Source of the DNA: Dolichospermum compactum NIES-806
Lineage (GTDB): Bacteria > Cyanobacteriota > Cyanobacteriia > Cyanobacteriales > Nostocaceae
Direction of reading: 5' to 3'
DNA: 64,000 nucleotides
Assembly: GCF_002368115.1 (NCBI RefSeq)
Contig: NZ_AP018316.1
Span: 1,742,585-1,806,584 of the forward strand
Part shown: in pieces, positions 35,724 through 43,999 of the stretch
How the letters are laid out: each line of letters starts with the position of its first letter
How positions within the stretch are numbered: the stretch's first letter is position 1
Notes under the pieces: generated by a model
Database searches by the model: none
Seen by the model: only the letters and a program-made list of their open reading frames with translations
Told to the model about the DNA's origin: nothing
Translations under genes and position numbers: made by a program

Positions 35724-35939
35724 AATTAAAATTAGGATTAGTTTTTTCTGTAAAGTTTGACTGTATTGGTGTATCTAAATACCAAGTTAAGATGAAACTG
35801 CATGGAATAAGATTTTAAGAATATTTGACCGCAAATAAACGCAAATAAACGCAGATAAGAATAGATGAATAGATTTTATGATTCTGTTCAGCCTCAGATA
35901 ATGTTGGGATGAGTAAATTCATTGTAAGGGAAAAGCGTT

Positions 35940-36310
35940 ATGCCAAGTTCTAGATTGATTTGGCTGTTAGCGGTTTCGGTTCTGTGTTTGACGGAATTGT
36001 TTTTACCATCGGCTTTTGTTGCTTTTATGATGGGCATTAGTGCTTTAATTGTAGGATTATTGTCCTACTCTGGTACAGGAAACCGGCAGAAATTATCGCT
36101 GAGAGGATTAAGGCTAACCCTGATGCTCAAAAAGCACTAGATGTGCTGTTAGCCTTAAATTATTTGGATATGGGGAATACTATTGGTAAAAGCGATAGCA
36201 GCAAGGTGATGTTTATAGACCCTCGCACTATTCCAGCTACTTTGGAAGGTATTCGTTCTATTGTTTCAGATAATGCTCCTAATCCCAAACCTCTCTTTCC
36301 CACTAATTAA
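35940..36310 (+). pseudogene. NfeD::SPFH (stomatin-like) deletion fusion
   Basis: The first frame (from ATG 35940) is an NfeD N-terminus with two hydrophobic segments (LIWLLAVSVLCLTELFLPSA and FMMGISALIVGLLSYSG). At about 36077 the next frame encodes the C-terminus of a band-7/stomatin protein: AEIIAERIKANPDAQKALDV, then GKSDSSKVMFIDPRTIPATL to 36310. nfeD and the stomatin gene are usual neighbours, so a single deletion has joined the start of one to the end of the other, out of frame. The first frame ends after 66 codons. Confidence 0.75.
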
Positions 36311-36383
36311 ATAATTTCTTCTTTCATTCCTTCTTTCTGACTCCTGACTCCTGAATGGGCCCAGACCCTGCGCCCCTACCTTC

Positions 36384-36408
36384 TGATAGCGCAGCGTGGC
36401 GTTAGCCA
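36384..36408. repeat. Short dispersed palindromic repeat
   Basis: A 25-base sequence starting TGATAGCGCAGCGTGGCG recurs exactly at 57305-57329, in both cases amid ACTCC-type low-complexity DNA after a gene end. Confidence 0.7.
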
Positions 36409-36429
36409 CATACTCCTTCTTTCTGACTC

Positions 36430-36813
36430 CTAAGTAGCTTGACATTTTGTACATAGTCCAAAAAATTCTAGAGTGTGATAAAACACTTTAAATTGATGAC
36501 TGGTTTGTAATTGGTTTTCGAGTTCATGGACAGGACATTGATGAATAGGAATGGAAATGCCACATTGTAGGCAAGTTAGATGATGCTTGTCCTGTTGTAT
36601 TAAACTATAAAGGGCTTCACCATGTGCTAAAGTTCGCACTTGCACTAAGCCTTCTAATTTGAGAGCATCCAAGGAACGATAAACTGTTGCTAAACCCATG
36701 CTTTGGTTGAGATTACGTAGTTCTACGTAAATCTCTTGAGCAGAAATGCCTTGTTTAATATTTTGTAACAGGTTTAAAATCCGTTCTTGACTACGGGTAT
36801 GTATGGCTCTCAT
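36430..36813 (-). CDS. zur: Fur-family regulator, Zur/FurB-like
   Basis: 127 residues. The winged-helix N-terminus includes ISAQEIYVELRNLNQSMGLA and TVYRSLDALKLEGLVQV. The metal sites are CLQC near residue 83 and CTKC near the C-terminus, with KHHLTCLQCG as the regulatory-site segment. The short N-terminus and the MRAIHTRSQERIL opening match what I recall of Anabaena FurB, which is the zinc regulator Zur. PerR and Fur paralogues have different N-termini. A COG0523 GTPase gene, a typical Zur target, is at 49078, but I see no clear Zur box there. Confidence 0.75.
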   Translation of the reverse strand: MRAIHTRSQERILNLLQNIKQGISAQEIYVELRNLNQSMGLATVYRSLDALKLEGLVQVRTLAHGEALYSLIQQDKHHLTCLQCGISIPIHQCPVHELENQLQTSHQFKVFYHTLEFFGLCTKCQAT

Positions 36814-36998
36814 AAATCGTTGTTAAATTTGTATTTATGTAGAGGTAATTCATGAATTACTTCTACTTCCTGATTATATTTTCACTCAGTTAGACCAGAA
36901 AAGTTATAAGAAAATAGCCTAAAAACCCTTGAGGGCAAGTTTTGGAGGGTGGCGGAAAAACTTAACTATCCTTTCTTTAGGCAAGGGATGAAAGCCAA

Positions 36999-37110
36999 CT
37001 AGTACCACAAGGCGTTCGTCAAAAGTCAAACGTCAAACGTCAAAAGCAATATTGGGCAAGCTTTTTGGCGATTAAGAATGGTTGATTTATTTACGCCGTG
37101 CTGTACTAGT
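36999..37110. mobile_element. MITE A (CTAGTAC...GGCGT ends)
   Basis: CTAGTACCACAAGGCGT at the left is inverted at the right as ACGCCGTGCTGTACTAG. It is 112 bp and non-coding, with a GTCAAAAGTCAAACGTCAAA repeat inside. It shares its right-hand CTAGT with MITE B. Confidence 0.6.
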
Positions 37111-37237
37111 AGTTCGTCAAATTTATTTTGACGGGTAATGATCGGAAAAACTTCTGTTCTTCCCTCCCCTACCCCCGGCGCTTCTCTTCTCCCCCTGCTT
37201 GCCTTCACCCGTCATTTTCGGGTTGACAGACTACTAG
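37106..37237. mobile_element. MITE B (CTAGTAGT...TGACGGGT ends)
   Basis: Terminal inverted repeats of about 31 bases: CTAGTAGT, GTCAA and TGACGGGT blocks at 37106-37136 and the reverse complement at 37207-37237. It is 132 bp and non-coding. A solo end is at 3896-3926. Confidence 0.65.
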
Positions 37238-37260
37238 AGGCTGTCTTCCTCCAGTGACTT

Positions 37261-37605
37261 GTGTTATCCTAATTATCACAGGAAAGGTAATCAACCTGTC
37301 TAAAAACCTCACTGCCTAACGGTAATCTGTACCTTGACAATTAAATCTATGGGGTTCTACTTCATTGTTCTAGTTCCCTCCTAGCAGTAGGTAAAAGATT
37401 TATAGGACTAGACGAATCAGAATTGTTGAAACAGAAAAGTTTCATCCTCAACAGGATTTGCAGTCATGCAACTACGGTCGGGCAGACCGAAAGTTAACGC
37501 TTGGGGAGAGTCCCACCTCTCTCGCTAGATAACGCAAGGAGTCTAGTTTAAGTGGTCTCGTTGAACCAAGAATCCCCGTGTCTTTAGACCGGGGAGTGTC
37601 AAAGC
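37261..37605 (+). ncRNA. Possible IS605-type right end / TnpB guide-RNA relic
   Basis: A run of hairpins (CGGTCGGGCAGACCG at 37475-37489, GAGAG/CTCTC, then AATCCCCG...CGGGGAG at 37571-37595) ends in GGGGAGTGTCAA just before purS. I recall the GTTGAACCAAGAATCCCC...GGGGAGTGTCAA arrangement as typical of cyanobacterial tnpB 3' regions, where the guide RNA is made. No tnpB frame remains upstream. The function is inferred and unproven. Confidence 0.4.
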
Positions 37606-37630
37606 GATCGCAGCATTCAGCAAAAAGCCC

Positions 37631-37909
37631 GTGCAAATAAAATATTTAGCTAAAATTTTCGTGACTCTGAGAACTTCAGTTTTAGATCCTGCTGGTGTGG
37701 CTGTACAATCTGGCCTCAAACAAACGGGATACGACAATGTGGAACAGGTGAGAATTGGTAAGTACATTGAGTTAACCATTACCGCACCTGATGAAATGAA
37801 AGCGCGTCGAGACTTAAATCAAATTTGTGACCAAATGTTATCAAATCCAGTCATCGAAAATTATCGCTTTGATTTGATTGAGGTAGAATCACAAACTGGC
37901 GTATTTTGA
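37631..37909 (+). CDS. purS: Phosphoribosylformylglycinamidine synthase subunit PurS
   Basis: 92 residues, GTG start. KIFVTLRTSVLDPAGVAVQS and the YRFDLIE end are PurS signatures. PurS bridges PurQ and PurL in the FGAM synthase complex of de novo purine synthesis. purQ follows on the same strand after a 260-base spacer that contains a heptamer array. purL is not in the window. Confidence 0.93.
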   Translation: MQIKYLAKIFVTLRTSVLDPAGVAVQSGLKQTGYDNVEQVRIGKYIELTITAPDEMKARRDLNQICDQMLSNPVIENYRFDLIEVESQTGVF

Positions 37910-38042
37910 AACTGGCAATGGGTGATTGGTAATAGAAACAATACTATTGCCAAAGCCCTGAAACCCTATTGATATCGTCACGATTTTATTGGGTTTCAGA
38001 CATATTTTGGAAAATTGGCAATAGTATTGAGAAAATAAATAA

Positions 38043-38154
38043 TTTGCCTCTTGCCTCTTGCCTCTTGCCTGTTCCCTGTTCCCTGTTCCCTGTTCCCTGT
38101 TCCCTGTTCCCTGTTCCCTGTTCCCTGTTCCCTGTTCCCTGTTCCCTGTTCCCT
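38043..38154. repeat. Heptanucleotide tandem array in the purS-purQ spacer
   Basis: About four TTGCCTC units followed by about twelve GTTCCCT units, ending 16 bases before the purQ start. Such arrays vary in copy number among Nostocales. The apparent open frame with LFPVPCS repeats is an artefact of the array. Confidence 0.92.
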
Positions 38155-38169
38155 TTCCTCTGACAACTA

Positions 38170-38841
38170 ATGAAATTCGGTATTTTAGTTTTTCCAGGTT
38201 CTAATTGCGATCGTGATGTTGCCTATGTGACTAGAGATTTACTAGGACAACCAACGCGGATGATTTGGCATCAAGAGACGGATATTAGTGATATAGATGT
38301 GGTAATTGTCCCCGGTGGCTTTAGTTATGGGGATTATTTACGATGTGGGGCGATCGCTCGCTTTTCTCCTGTGATGCAGCAAGTTATCAACCATGCACAA
38401 CAAGGTAAATTTGTCATCGGTATTTGTAACGGGTTTCAGGTATTAACTGAGGCTGGTTTATTACCTGGGGCATTGGCGAGAAATCAAGATTTGCACTTTA
38501 TCTGCGATCGCTCTACCTTGAAAGTTGAGCGTAATAATTTACCTTGGACTCAGGGTTATGCTGAAGGGGAAGTTATTACTTTACCCATTGCACATGGAGA
38601 GGGTAGATTCTACAGTGACGAAACTACTTTAGCAGAAATCGAAGCTAACGGCCAAGTTTTATTTCGTTATCAAGAAAATCCCAACGGTTCACTCAACAAC
38701 ATTGCCGGGATTTGTAATCTTCAAGGCAATGTTTTGGGCATGATGCCACATCCAGAACGAGCAGCAGATTCCGCGTTAGGTAATAGCGATGGTTTGCGCT
38801 TGTTTGAGGGTTTGTTGGGGAAGGTAGCAGCTTTGGTGTAA
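38170..38841 (+). CDS. purQ: Phosphoribosylformylglycinamidine synthase subunit PurQ (glutaminase)
   Basis: 223 residues, class I glutamine amidotransferase. The nucleophile is in VIGICNGFQVL (Cys near residue 87), and the catalytic His-Glu pair is in GMMPHPERAAD. VFPGSNCDRD near the N-terminus is typical of PurQ. It supplies ammonia to PurL in purine synthesis. The length is normal. Confidence 0.97.
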   Translation: MKFGILVFPGSNCDRDVAYVTRDLLGQPTRMIWHQETDISDIDVVIVPGGFSYGDYLRCGAIARFSPVMQQVINHAQQGKFVIGICNGFQVLTEAGLLPGALARNQDLHFICDRSTLKVERNNLPWTQGYAEGEVITLPIAHGEGRFYSDETTLAEIEANGQVLFRYQENPNGSLNNIAGICNLQGNVLGMMPHPERAADSALGNSDGLRLFEGLLGKVAALV

Positions 38842-38847
38842 TAGATT

Positions 38848-38870
38848 CCCGGCTTCTGTGAGAAGTCGGG
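38848..38870 (+). terminator. Intrinsic terminator after purQ
   Basis: CCCGGCTTCT and AGAAGTCGGG form a 10-bp stem (one G-T pair) with a GTG loop, followed by TATTTTATTTT. It begins seven bases after the purQ stop. Confidence 0.85.
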
Positions 38871-39284
38871 TATTTTATTTTCTTTATGTCTCGACTTGTC
38901 AAGTCGCAGAACATTATTATTTAGTATTTAAAAAAAGAGTTTTTGCGTATAAAATCCAGTTTAAATAGTTTTACCTATAAAATGTTTTATTGTATGAATA
39001 GAGTAATTACGGTTAACATTTGTATAGAATGTGATAAAATTTATATCATGTTAGATTAGTCTAGATTAGGCAGAGTAAGGAATAATTACATAGTTTTTAA
39101 AGGAAGGTATATCTAAAAAGGATATTACTTTGGTTTTTAATAATCAAGTAACTCGGAAGTTAACTGATTTATGTTGACTGGATATTGTGGTGATTATAAC
39201 ATTTGATAAAGTGATTTAATTGATCAAACCTTACCCAGAATATGATCTTTTTTTGTCATCAATAATTACAGGGAGCAAGATAAT
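38871..39284. other. Region upstream of the Zorya-like operon
   Basis: Very AT-rich and without a credible open frame. It contains the repeated motif TAGATTAGTCTAGATTAG near 39051-39068 and ends in a good ribosome-binding site (AGGGAGCAAGATAATATG). The operon promoter should lie here. The sharp drop in GC content from purQ onward marks the likely boundary of a transferred island. Confidence 0.5.
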
Positions 39285-41303
39285 ATGCAAGAAATTTATA
39301 AGATTTGGGATATTTTTTGGGATAATGATCTATTCCATTGGGCAACTGTTATAGTTTTTGGTGTAGCTGTAAGTTGTGAAATATTCACAGTTTTAAAATA
39401 CTGTAAACTATCTAATCGTGATCAAAAAGCAATATCTCAGCTAAGGAGAGGAAATATAGAAAATATTTCACCAGAATGGATTAATGAACATTTAGAAGCA
39501 AAAAATAATATACCTCTTGAGATTAATGACAAATATATACTCAAGCAATATCCAGAAATTTTAACTCATTCTACTCGCAGTAATTTACGTTTTGTGGGTA
39601 CTTTATGTACAGCTATTGGTGTCTTAGGAACATTTTATGGTATTCAAGCAGGAATAGGAGGTATTCCCCTAAATAATCTTAATAATACACAGTCTTTAAT
39701 GTCAGGAGTTGCAGGGTTATTAGAAGGAATGAAAACAGCATTTTCTACTTCTTTAATGGGATTAGGATGTGGAAGTTTATTTACGATTATCCTCTTTATA
39801 ACAGACTCAATTAGACAATCACAACATGATCAAATTAGCAGAAGTTTACATAAAATTACTGTTACAGGAAAAGATGGCAGTGATGATGCAGCTAATAGTT
39901 TAAAAGAAATAGCTGAAAGTTTTAAAAAATTTGATTTTAATGCTAATTTAAGAGCGTCTCAAGCACTAGAAAGAGTAGCTAAAAACCTTGATGCTGAAAT
40001 TATTGGCACAGAAGTAGGAAATGCTGTTAGTAGTCAATTAGATAGGATAATTGAAACGAGATTAACACCTGTATTTAATAATATTGCTAGTTCCCAAGAA
40101 ACACTAAATCAAATTACCACTGTTCAAAGAGATGTACTGGAAAATTTAATTAGTGAAATGAAAAATCAATTAATTATTCCCATAGTTGAAAGACTAGATC
40201 AAAGTGCAGCTTTAACTCAACAAGCATCCCAAGCTGTTACTAAATTAAATAATGAGTTAGGGGGAATTTCTGAAAAGTTAGCCAATTCAATTGTCACAAT
40301 TCAGCAGTTTCAACAAGAAACATTAGGAAAATTGAATAACTTTGCTAATAGTTTAAAATCTACTTTACATGATTTTCAAACAGATACCACAGGAGTTTTA
40401 GAAAAAACAGGTATTGCAATTAGTAATGCAGTAGAAAAAAGTATTGAAGGAATGGAATCGCAACGTCAAGCATTTGAAGAAAGTGCAGAAAAAGCTGCAA
40501 ATACATTTACAGGTATTCGAGAAGATTTAGAACAATCTTTAACAACTCAAGCTGAACAACAAAAACAAATGTTAGAGAGTGTTTATTCTGTATTCTCAAA
40601 TATACTAAATCAAGCAAATGATAATTTCACAGTTCAGACACAAACTTTAGAAACTGTTGGTAAAGAAGCATCACAATTAATGAATAATGCTAAGGATAAC
40701 TTAGAAAGTACATTAACTAATATTGATGAAACGTTGCAAAATACTCGCATTACAGTACAAGAGGAATTACAAACATTTAGAGTCCAGTATCAAGACAGTT
40801 TAACTCAATTCTTTAATGATCAAAATCAATTATTAGAAAGTACATTAGGAACACAACGGGATGCTTTATCAGAAGTTGTAACTGATTTACGCAATGCTTT
40901 TGCAGAAGAAACCCAACGTAGACAATCATTAATGGATGATTTGAGTCATACCATAAACCAAGTTAAAACAGGTATTGCTGAAATTAATCAAGTAGGTATT
41001 GCTATGCACGAAAGAATTCAATCTATTGAAAAACTAACTACCGCTATGGGATTACACTCAGGAGAAAGATTAACCCAATTACAAGAGTTATCTCGGAATG
41101 TTGGTACAGCAACTCAAGAATTTAATCTTCTTCTTCATAATTGGGAAAATCATCTTAATAACTATATGGATACTTCAACAAAATGGCAAACTAAATTCTT
41201 TAATGAAGCTGATGAATCAATGTCAAAAGTATGTAGTGGTTTACTAGAAACTGCTAATGTTTTAGTCAAAATTGAAAATAATCGTCAATTAATGAACGAT
41301 TAA
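39285..41303 (+). CDS. zorA: ZorA-like MotA/ExbB-family membrane protein with long coiled-coil tail (Zorya defence)
   Basis: 672 residues. Three hydrophobic helices lie at about 20-40, 102-125 and 150-175 (LRFVGTLCTAIGVLGTFYGI; TAFSTSLMGLGCGSLFTIIL), with the GxxGTxxGI pattern of MotA/TolQ/ExbB. The rest (about 190-672) is a Gln/Glu/Asn-rich coiled coil with no other domain, the form of Zorya ZorA, where the tail projects into the cytoplasm and is thought to relay motor rotation. Together with ZorB it should form a proton-driven motor that senses phage damage to the envelope. Its base composition is more AT-rich than purQ or tldD. First gene of the operon. Confidence 0.85.
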   Translation: MQEIYKIWDIFWDNDLFHWATVIVFGVAVSCEIFTVLKYCKLSNRDQKAISQLRRGNIENISPEWINEHLEAKNNIPLEINDKYILKQYPEILTHSTRSNLRFVGTLCTAIGVLGTFYGIQAGIGGIPLNNLNNTQSLMSGVAGLLEGMKTAFSTSLMGLGCGSLFTIILFITDSIRQSQHDQISRSLHKITVTGKDGSDDAANSLKEIAESFKKFDFNANLRASQALERVAKNLDAEIIGTEVGNAVSSQLDRIIETRLTPVFNNIASSQETLNQITTVQRDVLENLISEMKNQLIIPIVERLDQSAALTQQASQAVTKLNNELGGISEKLANSIVTIQQFQQETLGKLNNFANSLKSTLHDFQTDTTGVLEKTGIAISNAVEKSIEGMESQRQAFEESAEKAANTFTGIREDLEQSLTTQAEQQKQMLESVYSVFSNILNQANDNFTVQTQTLETVGKEASQLMNNAKDNLESTLTNIDETLQNTRITVQEELQTFRVQYQDSLTQFFNDQNQLLESTLGTQRDALSEVVTDLRNAFAEETQRRQSLMDDLSHTINQVKTGIAEINQVGIAMHERIQSIEKLTTAMGLHSGERLTQLQELSRNVGTATQEFNLLLHNWENHLNNYMDTSTKWQTKFFNEADESMSKVCSGLLETANVLVKIENNRQLMND

Positions 41304-41344
41304 TTTTTTAAGTAATTAAATCATACAATTAGGTAAATTATCTC

Positions 41345-42001
41345 ATGTTAAATCCTTTACAATTTCAAAATAATCACAATGATCAAGATGAAGAAAGTTC
41401 TGCAACTTATCTTTCTATTGGTGATTTAATGTCAGGATTACTGATGTTTTTTGCTCTGCTTTTTATTACTGCTTTAGTTCAATTGAATGAAGCTCAAAAA
41501 GATATTACCAGAATTTTAATAGGTGAATTAGAAGGTCAACTAAAAGCGAATAATATTCAAGCCTCAATTGATCCAAATACTGGTGATATTAGCTTGAGAG
41601 ATAACATACTATTTGAAACTAATAGTGCTAAATTAAATCCTCAAGGTGAAAAAACATTACAAAAACTGATACCAGTTTATAGCAAAGTAATTTTTGAAAC
41701 TCCCAGAGTTAAAGATCAAGTTGAACGAGTAATTATTGAAGGTCATACCAGTGCTTATGGTAAGTCTGATTTTAATATGGAATTAAGTTTAATGAGAGCA
41801 TGGGAAGTTTCTAAATATACTTTGTATAAAATGCCATTTTCTAATACATCTCATAAATCGCAATTAGAGAAAAAAATCATGGTAGTAGGGAGAGGGGAAA
41901 ATGATTCAAAATCAGGAGATTTATCAACAGATAGAAAGGTAGTATTTCGGATTCAATTTAAGGGGCAAGATTTAGGTCAGTTAAATACAGGAAAAAAGTA
42001 G
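41345..42001 (+). CDS. zorB: ZorB-like MotB/OmpA-domain protein (Zorya defence)
   Basis: 218 residues. A single N-terminal helix follows SIGDLMSGLLMFFALLFI, with Asp27 at the position of the proton-carrying Asp of MotB/ZorB. The C-terminal OmpA-like peptidoglycan-binding domain has ILFETNSAKLNPQGE, VIIEGHTSAYG and a NMELSLMRAWEV block. It anchors the ZorA ring to the cell wall. It starts 41 bases after zorA and ends 6 bases before zorC, so this is a single operon. Confidence 0.87.
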   Translation: MLNPLQFQNNHNDQDEESSATYLSIGDLMSGLLMFFALLFITALVQLNEAQKDITRILIGELEGQLKANNIQASIDPNTGDISLRDNILFETNSAKLNPQGEKTLQKLIPVYSKVIFETPRVKDQVERVIIEGHTSAYGKSDFNMELSLMRAWEVSKYTLYKMPFSNTSHKSQLEKKIMVVGRGENDSKSGDLSTDRKVVFRIQFKGQDLGQLNTGKK

Positions 42002-42007
42002 GAAGTT

Positions 42008-43435
42008 ATGCTTAATAAAAATCTCGGCGAAATTACTCCACCTGACTATAAACCTCATAGATTAATCACTCTTGCTAAAAAACAAAAAGTAGGTAATATT
42101 AACCTAGATATATTAGTATTAAAAGAAAAAATTAATGATAATAAAATCAATGAAATTACTTTTGTAGAATGGATATGGTGTATTGATAATGATCAACCTT
42201 GGGAAAAGTTACAGGATTCAGAAAAACAAGAATTATCTTTAAAAATTTGGAATATTTCTTTGGAAATAGAATGGTTATATTTTACATTAATTCGTCGTTT
42301 AGCTTGGTGTTATAGTGGTCAAAAAAATGTCATAGCATCTTATTTGAAAAAGAGTTTTCCTATTTGGAGTAAATCAATTTATTTAAAAGATAATTTAGCA
42401 ATTAAAATTCTGGTTGCTTTAGGAACAGATTACCCTAAACAAGAACTGGTTAAAATTACCTGCAATCACAATTTAACTCGGAACGAATTATTAAATAAAA
42501 TAAATAATGTTTTGCCAAATCTTCCAATCTTAAAAGATTATCTCTTAGAAATTGCTCCTTATTTTCCTAAAATGCATCCGATTACTTTAGATAAAGTTAA
42601 CTGGTTATTACGTTGTTTTGATCAAATGGAGGAAATAATACAAATTGCAGCAGTTGAATATATATTAAATCATGTTTCTACTAGCATAGCTGGTACTTTT
42701 CCTGAGTTGGTTAATTGGTTAAAACAAAATTATAATAATTCTCAAAAACAATCAAAATTATCAGATAAAGCTAAACAAAAATTTAGAGATTGGGTTGGTG
42801 CAATTAATTATAATGATTTTCGCCAATTAGTAGATTTAATTATTAATAGGGTTAGCATTACAGAAAAAGAGGAAAAACAATTAACAAGACGGCAAGGTTT
42901 TTGGGCTAACTATAGTAATAGTTTTATGAGAATTAAAATTTTACTTCCTATGCAATCTTATCAAATAATTAATGATTTGCTGCGAGAAGATCAAGATGTA
43001 AAAAAATTGGAATTTGATGGCAGTGATGCTACAGAAATATGTATATTTGATTTAGGAGATAAAGGTTTTATTGTTGAATTTTTTAGAGGTAGAGGCAGTG
43101 AAACTAGATTATTTCCTAAAAAAGATGATATCGAAAGAATTTTATTCGGTTCAAGATCATTATCAGTAAAAAAAATCAGATCATTAGGTGGAGAAGCGCA
43201 TGATCATGTTCTGGGTTGGCAATGGTCTTGTGAAAAATTATTGAGAGAAAAATATCAGATTTTACCAAATACAGGAACTACATATTTTATTGGTTTACAC
43301 GAAATATATGGTAGATATAATAGAGGTTTACCTGAACTATCTACTGAAAATAAATATAAACGCCAAGAACAACTACAACAATGGAGAGGTATAATTAACA
43401 GACTAGAATCAGATGCCAGGCGATCGCAATTTTGA
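42008..43435 (+). CDS. zorC: ZorC-like EH-signature protein (Zorya type I component)
   Basis: 475 residues, soluble. A helical N-terminal two thirds precedes the EH-signature region: RRQGFWANYSNSFMRIKILL near residues 295-320, CIFDLGDKGFIVEFFRGRGS, and AHDHVLGWQWSCEKLLREKY near 398-417 (the His and Trp-Gln/Glu motif). ZorC marks Zorya type I, where it works with the ZorD helicase/nuclease behind the ZorAB motor. The ribosome-binding site AGGAAG is well placed. A HIP1 octamer lies near the 3' end. Confidence 0.8.
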   Translation: MLNKNLGEITPPDYKPHRLITLAKKQKVGNINLDILVLKEKINDNKINEITFVEWIWCIDNDQPWEKLQDSEKQELSLKIWNISLEIEWLYFTLIRRLAWCYSGQKNVIASYLKKSFPIWSKSIYLKDNLAIKILVALGTDYPKQELVKITCNHNLTRNELLNKINNVLPNLPILKDYLLEIAPYFPKMHPITLDKVNWLLRCFDQMEEIIQIAAVEYILNHVSTSIAGTFPELVNWLKQNYNNSQKQSKLSDKAKQKFRDWVGAINYNDFRQLVDLIINRVSITEKEEKQLTRRQGFWANYSNSFMRIKILLPMQSYQIINDLLREDQDVKKLEFDGSDATEICIFDLGDKGFIVEFFRGRGSETRLFPKKDDIERILFGSRSLSVKKIRSLGGEAHDHVLGWQWSCEKLLREKYQILPNTGTTYFIGLHEIYGRYNRGLPELSTENKYKRQEQLQQWRGIINRLESDARRSQF

Positions 43436-43465
43436 TAAACTTTAATTGATATATAATTAATAATT

Positions 43466-43813
43466 ATGACAGATATTTTTGAAAAACCATCAATAGAAAG
43501 TTTACTTAATGAAATTGTCGCTTTAAATCATAGCTGGAAAGCTGCGGTAGAATTATTTGGAGATGATACTCCTTTAGCCCAAAGCGCGAGAGATTTAAAA
43601 GGATGTTTACAGGTAAGGTTATTACATACTTATCCAGATCAGGTTTGTTTGATCATAGATAAAGACACCTCTGAACAAGCAGGAGAAGACTTATATAGTT
43701 TGCGCTTACTAACACCTATCAATAATCGTTATGATGCTGAACATTTACCTGTAAGAGTTGCTAAAAAATTACTTACTGAAGAAGAAATTAAAGCGTTAAC
43801 TAAACAATATTGA
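43466..43813 (+). CDS. Unknown 115-aa protein at the end of the Zorya-like operon
   Basis: A soluble, mixed alpha/beta protein opening MTDIFEKPSIESLLNEIVAL, with LKGCLQVRLLHTYPDQVCLI, LYSLRLLTPINNRYDAEHLP and a Lys/Glu-rich end. I do not recognise the family; there is no membrane segment, helicase or nuclease motif. It begins 30 bases after zorC in the same direction and is the last gene before the opposite-strand tldD. It occupies the place of zorD. It may be a new partner or an unrelated neighbour. Confidence 0.65.
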   Translation: MTDIFEKPSIESLLNEIVALNHSWKAAVELFGDDTPLAQSARDLKGCLQVRLLHTYPDQVCLIIDKDTSEQAGEDLYSLRLLTPINNRYDAEHLPVRVAKKLLTEEEIKALTKQY

Positions 43814-43999
43814 GTTAATTAGAATATCCTACGAGAAATTAAAAAAGACAGGTATTAAACCTACTCTGTTTATAACTCGTAATATACCCGACTTCTCTAA
43901 TCAATTGGGTATATTCTTGATCATTTTTTCGCGTTTTATGGGTTGAAGCTATTGACTCGCGCCAAAAAATATGTTAGACTAGCGCTTGATAAGGAAGAA

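Larger units (their letters stand above)
36922..37258 (+). repeat. Structured dispersed repeat, copy 2, interrupted by two MITEs
   Basis: It matches 8212-8309: CCCTTG/CAAGGG outer stem, AAGTTTT/AAAACTT inner stem, GGGATGAAAG. It is then broken at 36999 by about 240 bp of inserted elements before GAGGCTGTCTTCCTCCAGTG resumes to 37258. The conserved paired arms point to an RNA or to a transposon end. Confidence 0.6.

Noticed and set aside
36266..36454. 62-codon minus-strand frame
   Set aside because: Falls across low-complexity and dispersed repeat DNA between the fusion pseudogene and zur; no conserved features.
38043..38154. Regular repeats suggestive of CRISPR
   Set aside because: The repeats are 7 bases long without unique spacers; there are no cas genes in the window.
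37969..38163. Frame with LFPVPCS repeats
   Set aside because: Translation of a heptamer tandem array; not a protein gene.
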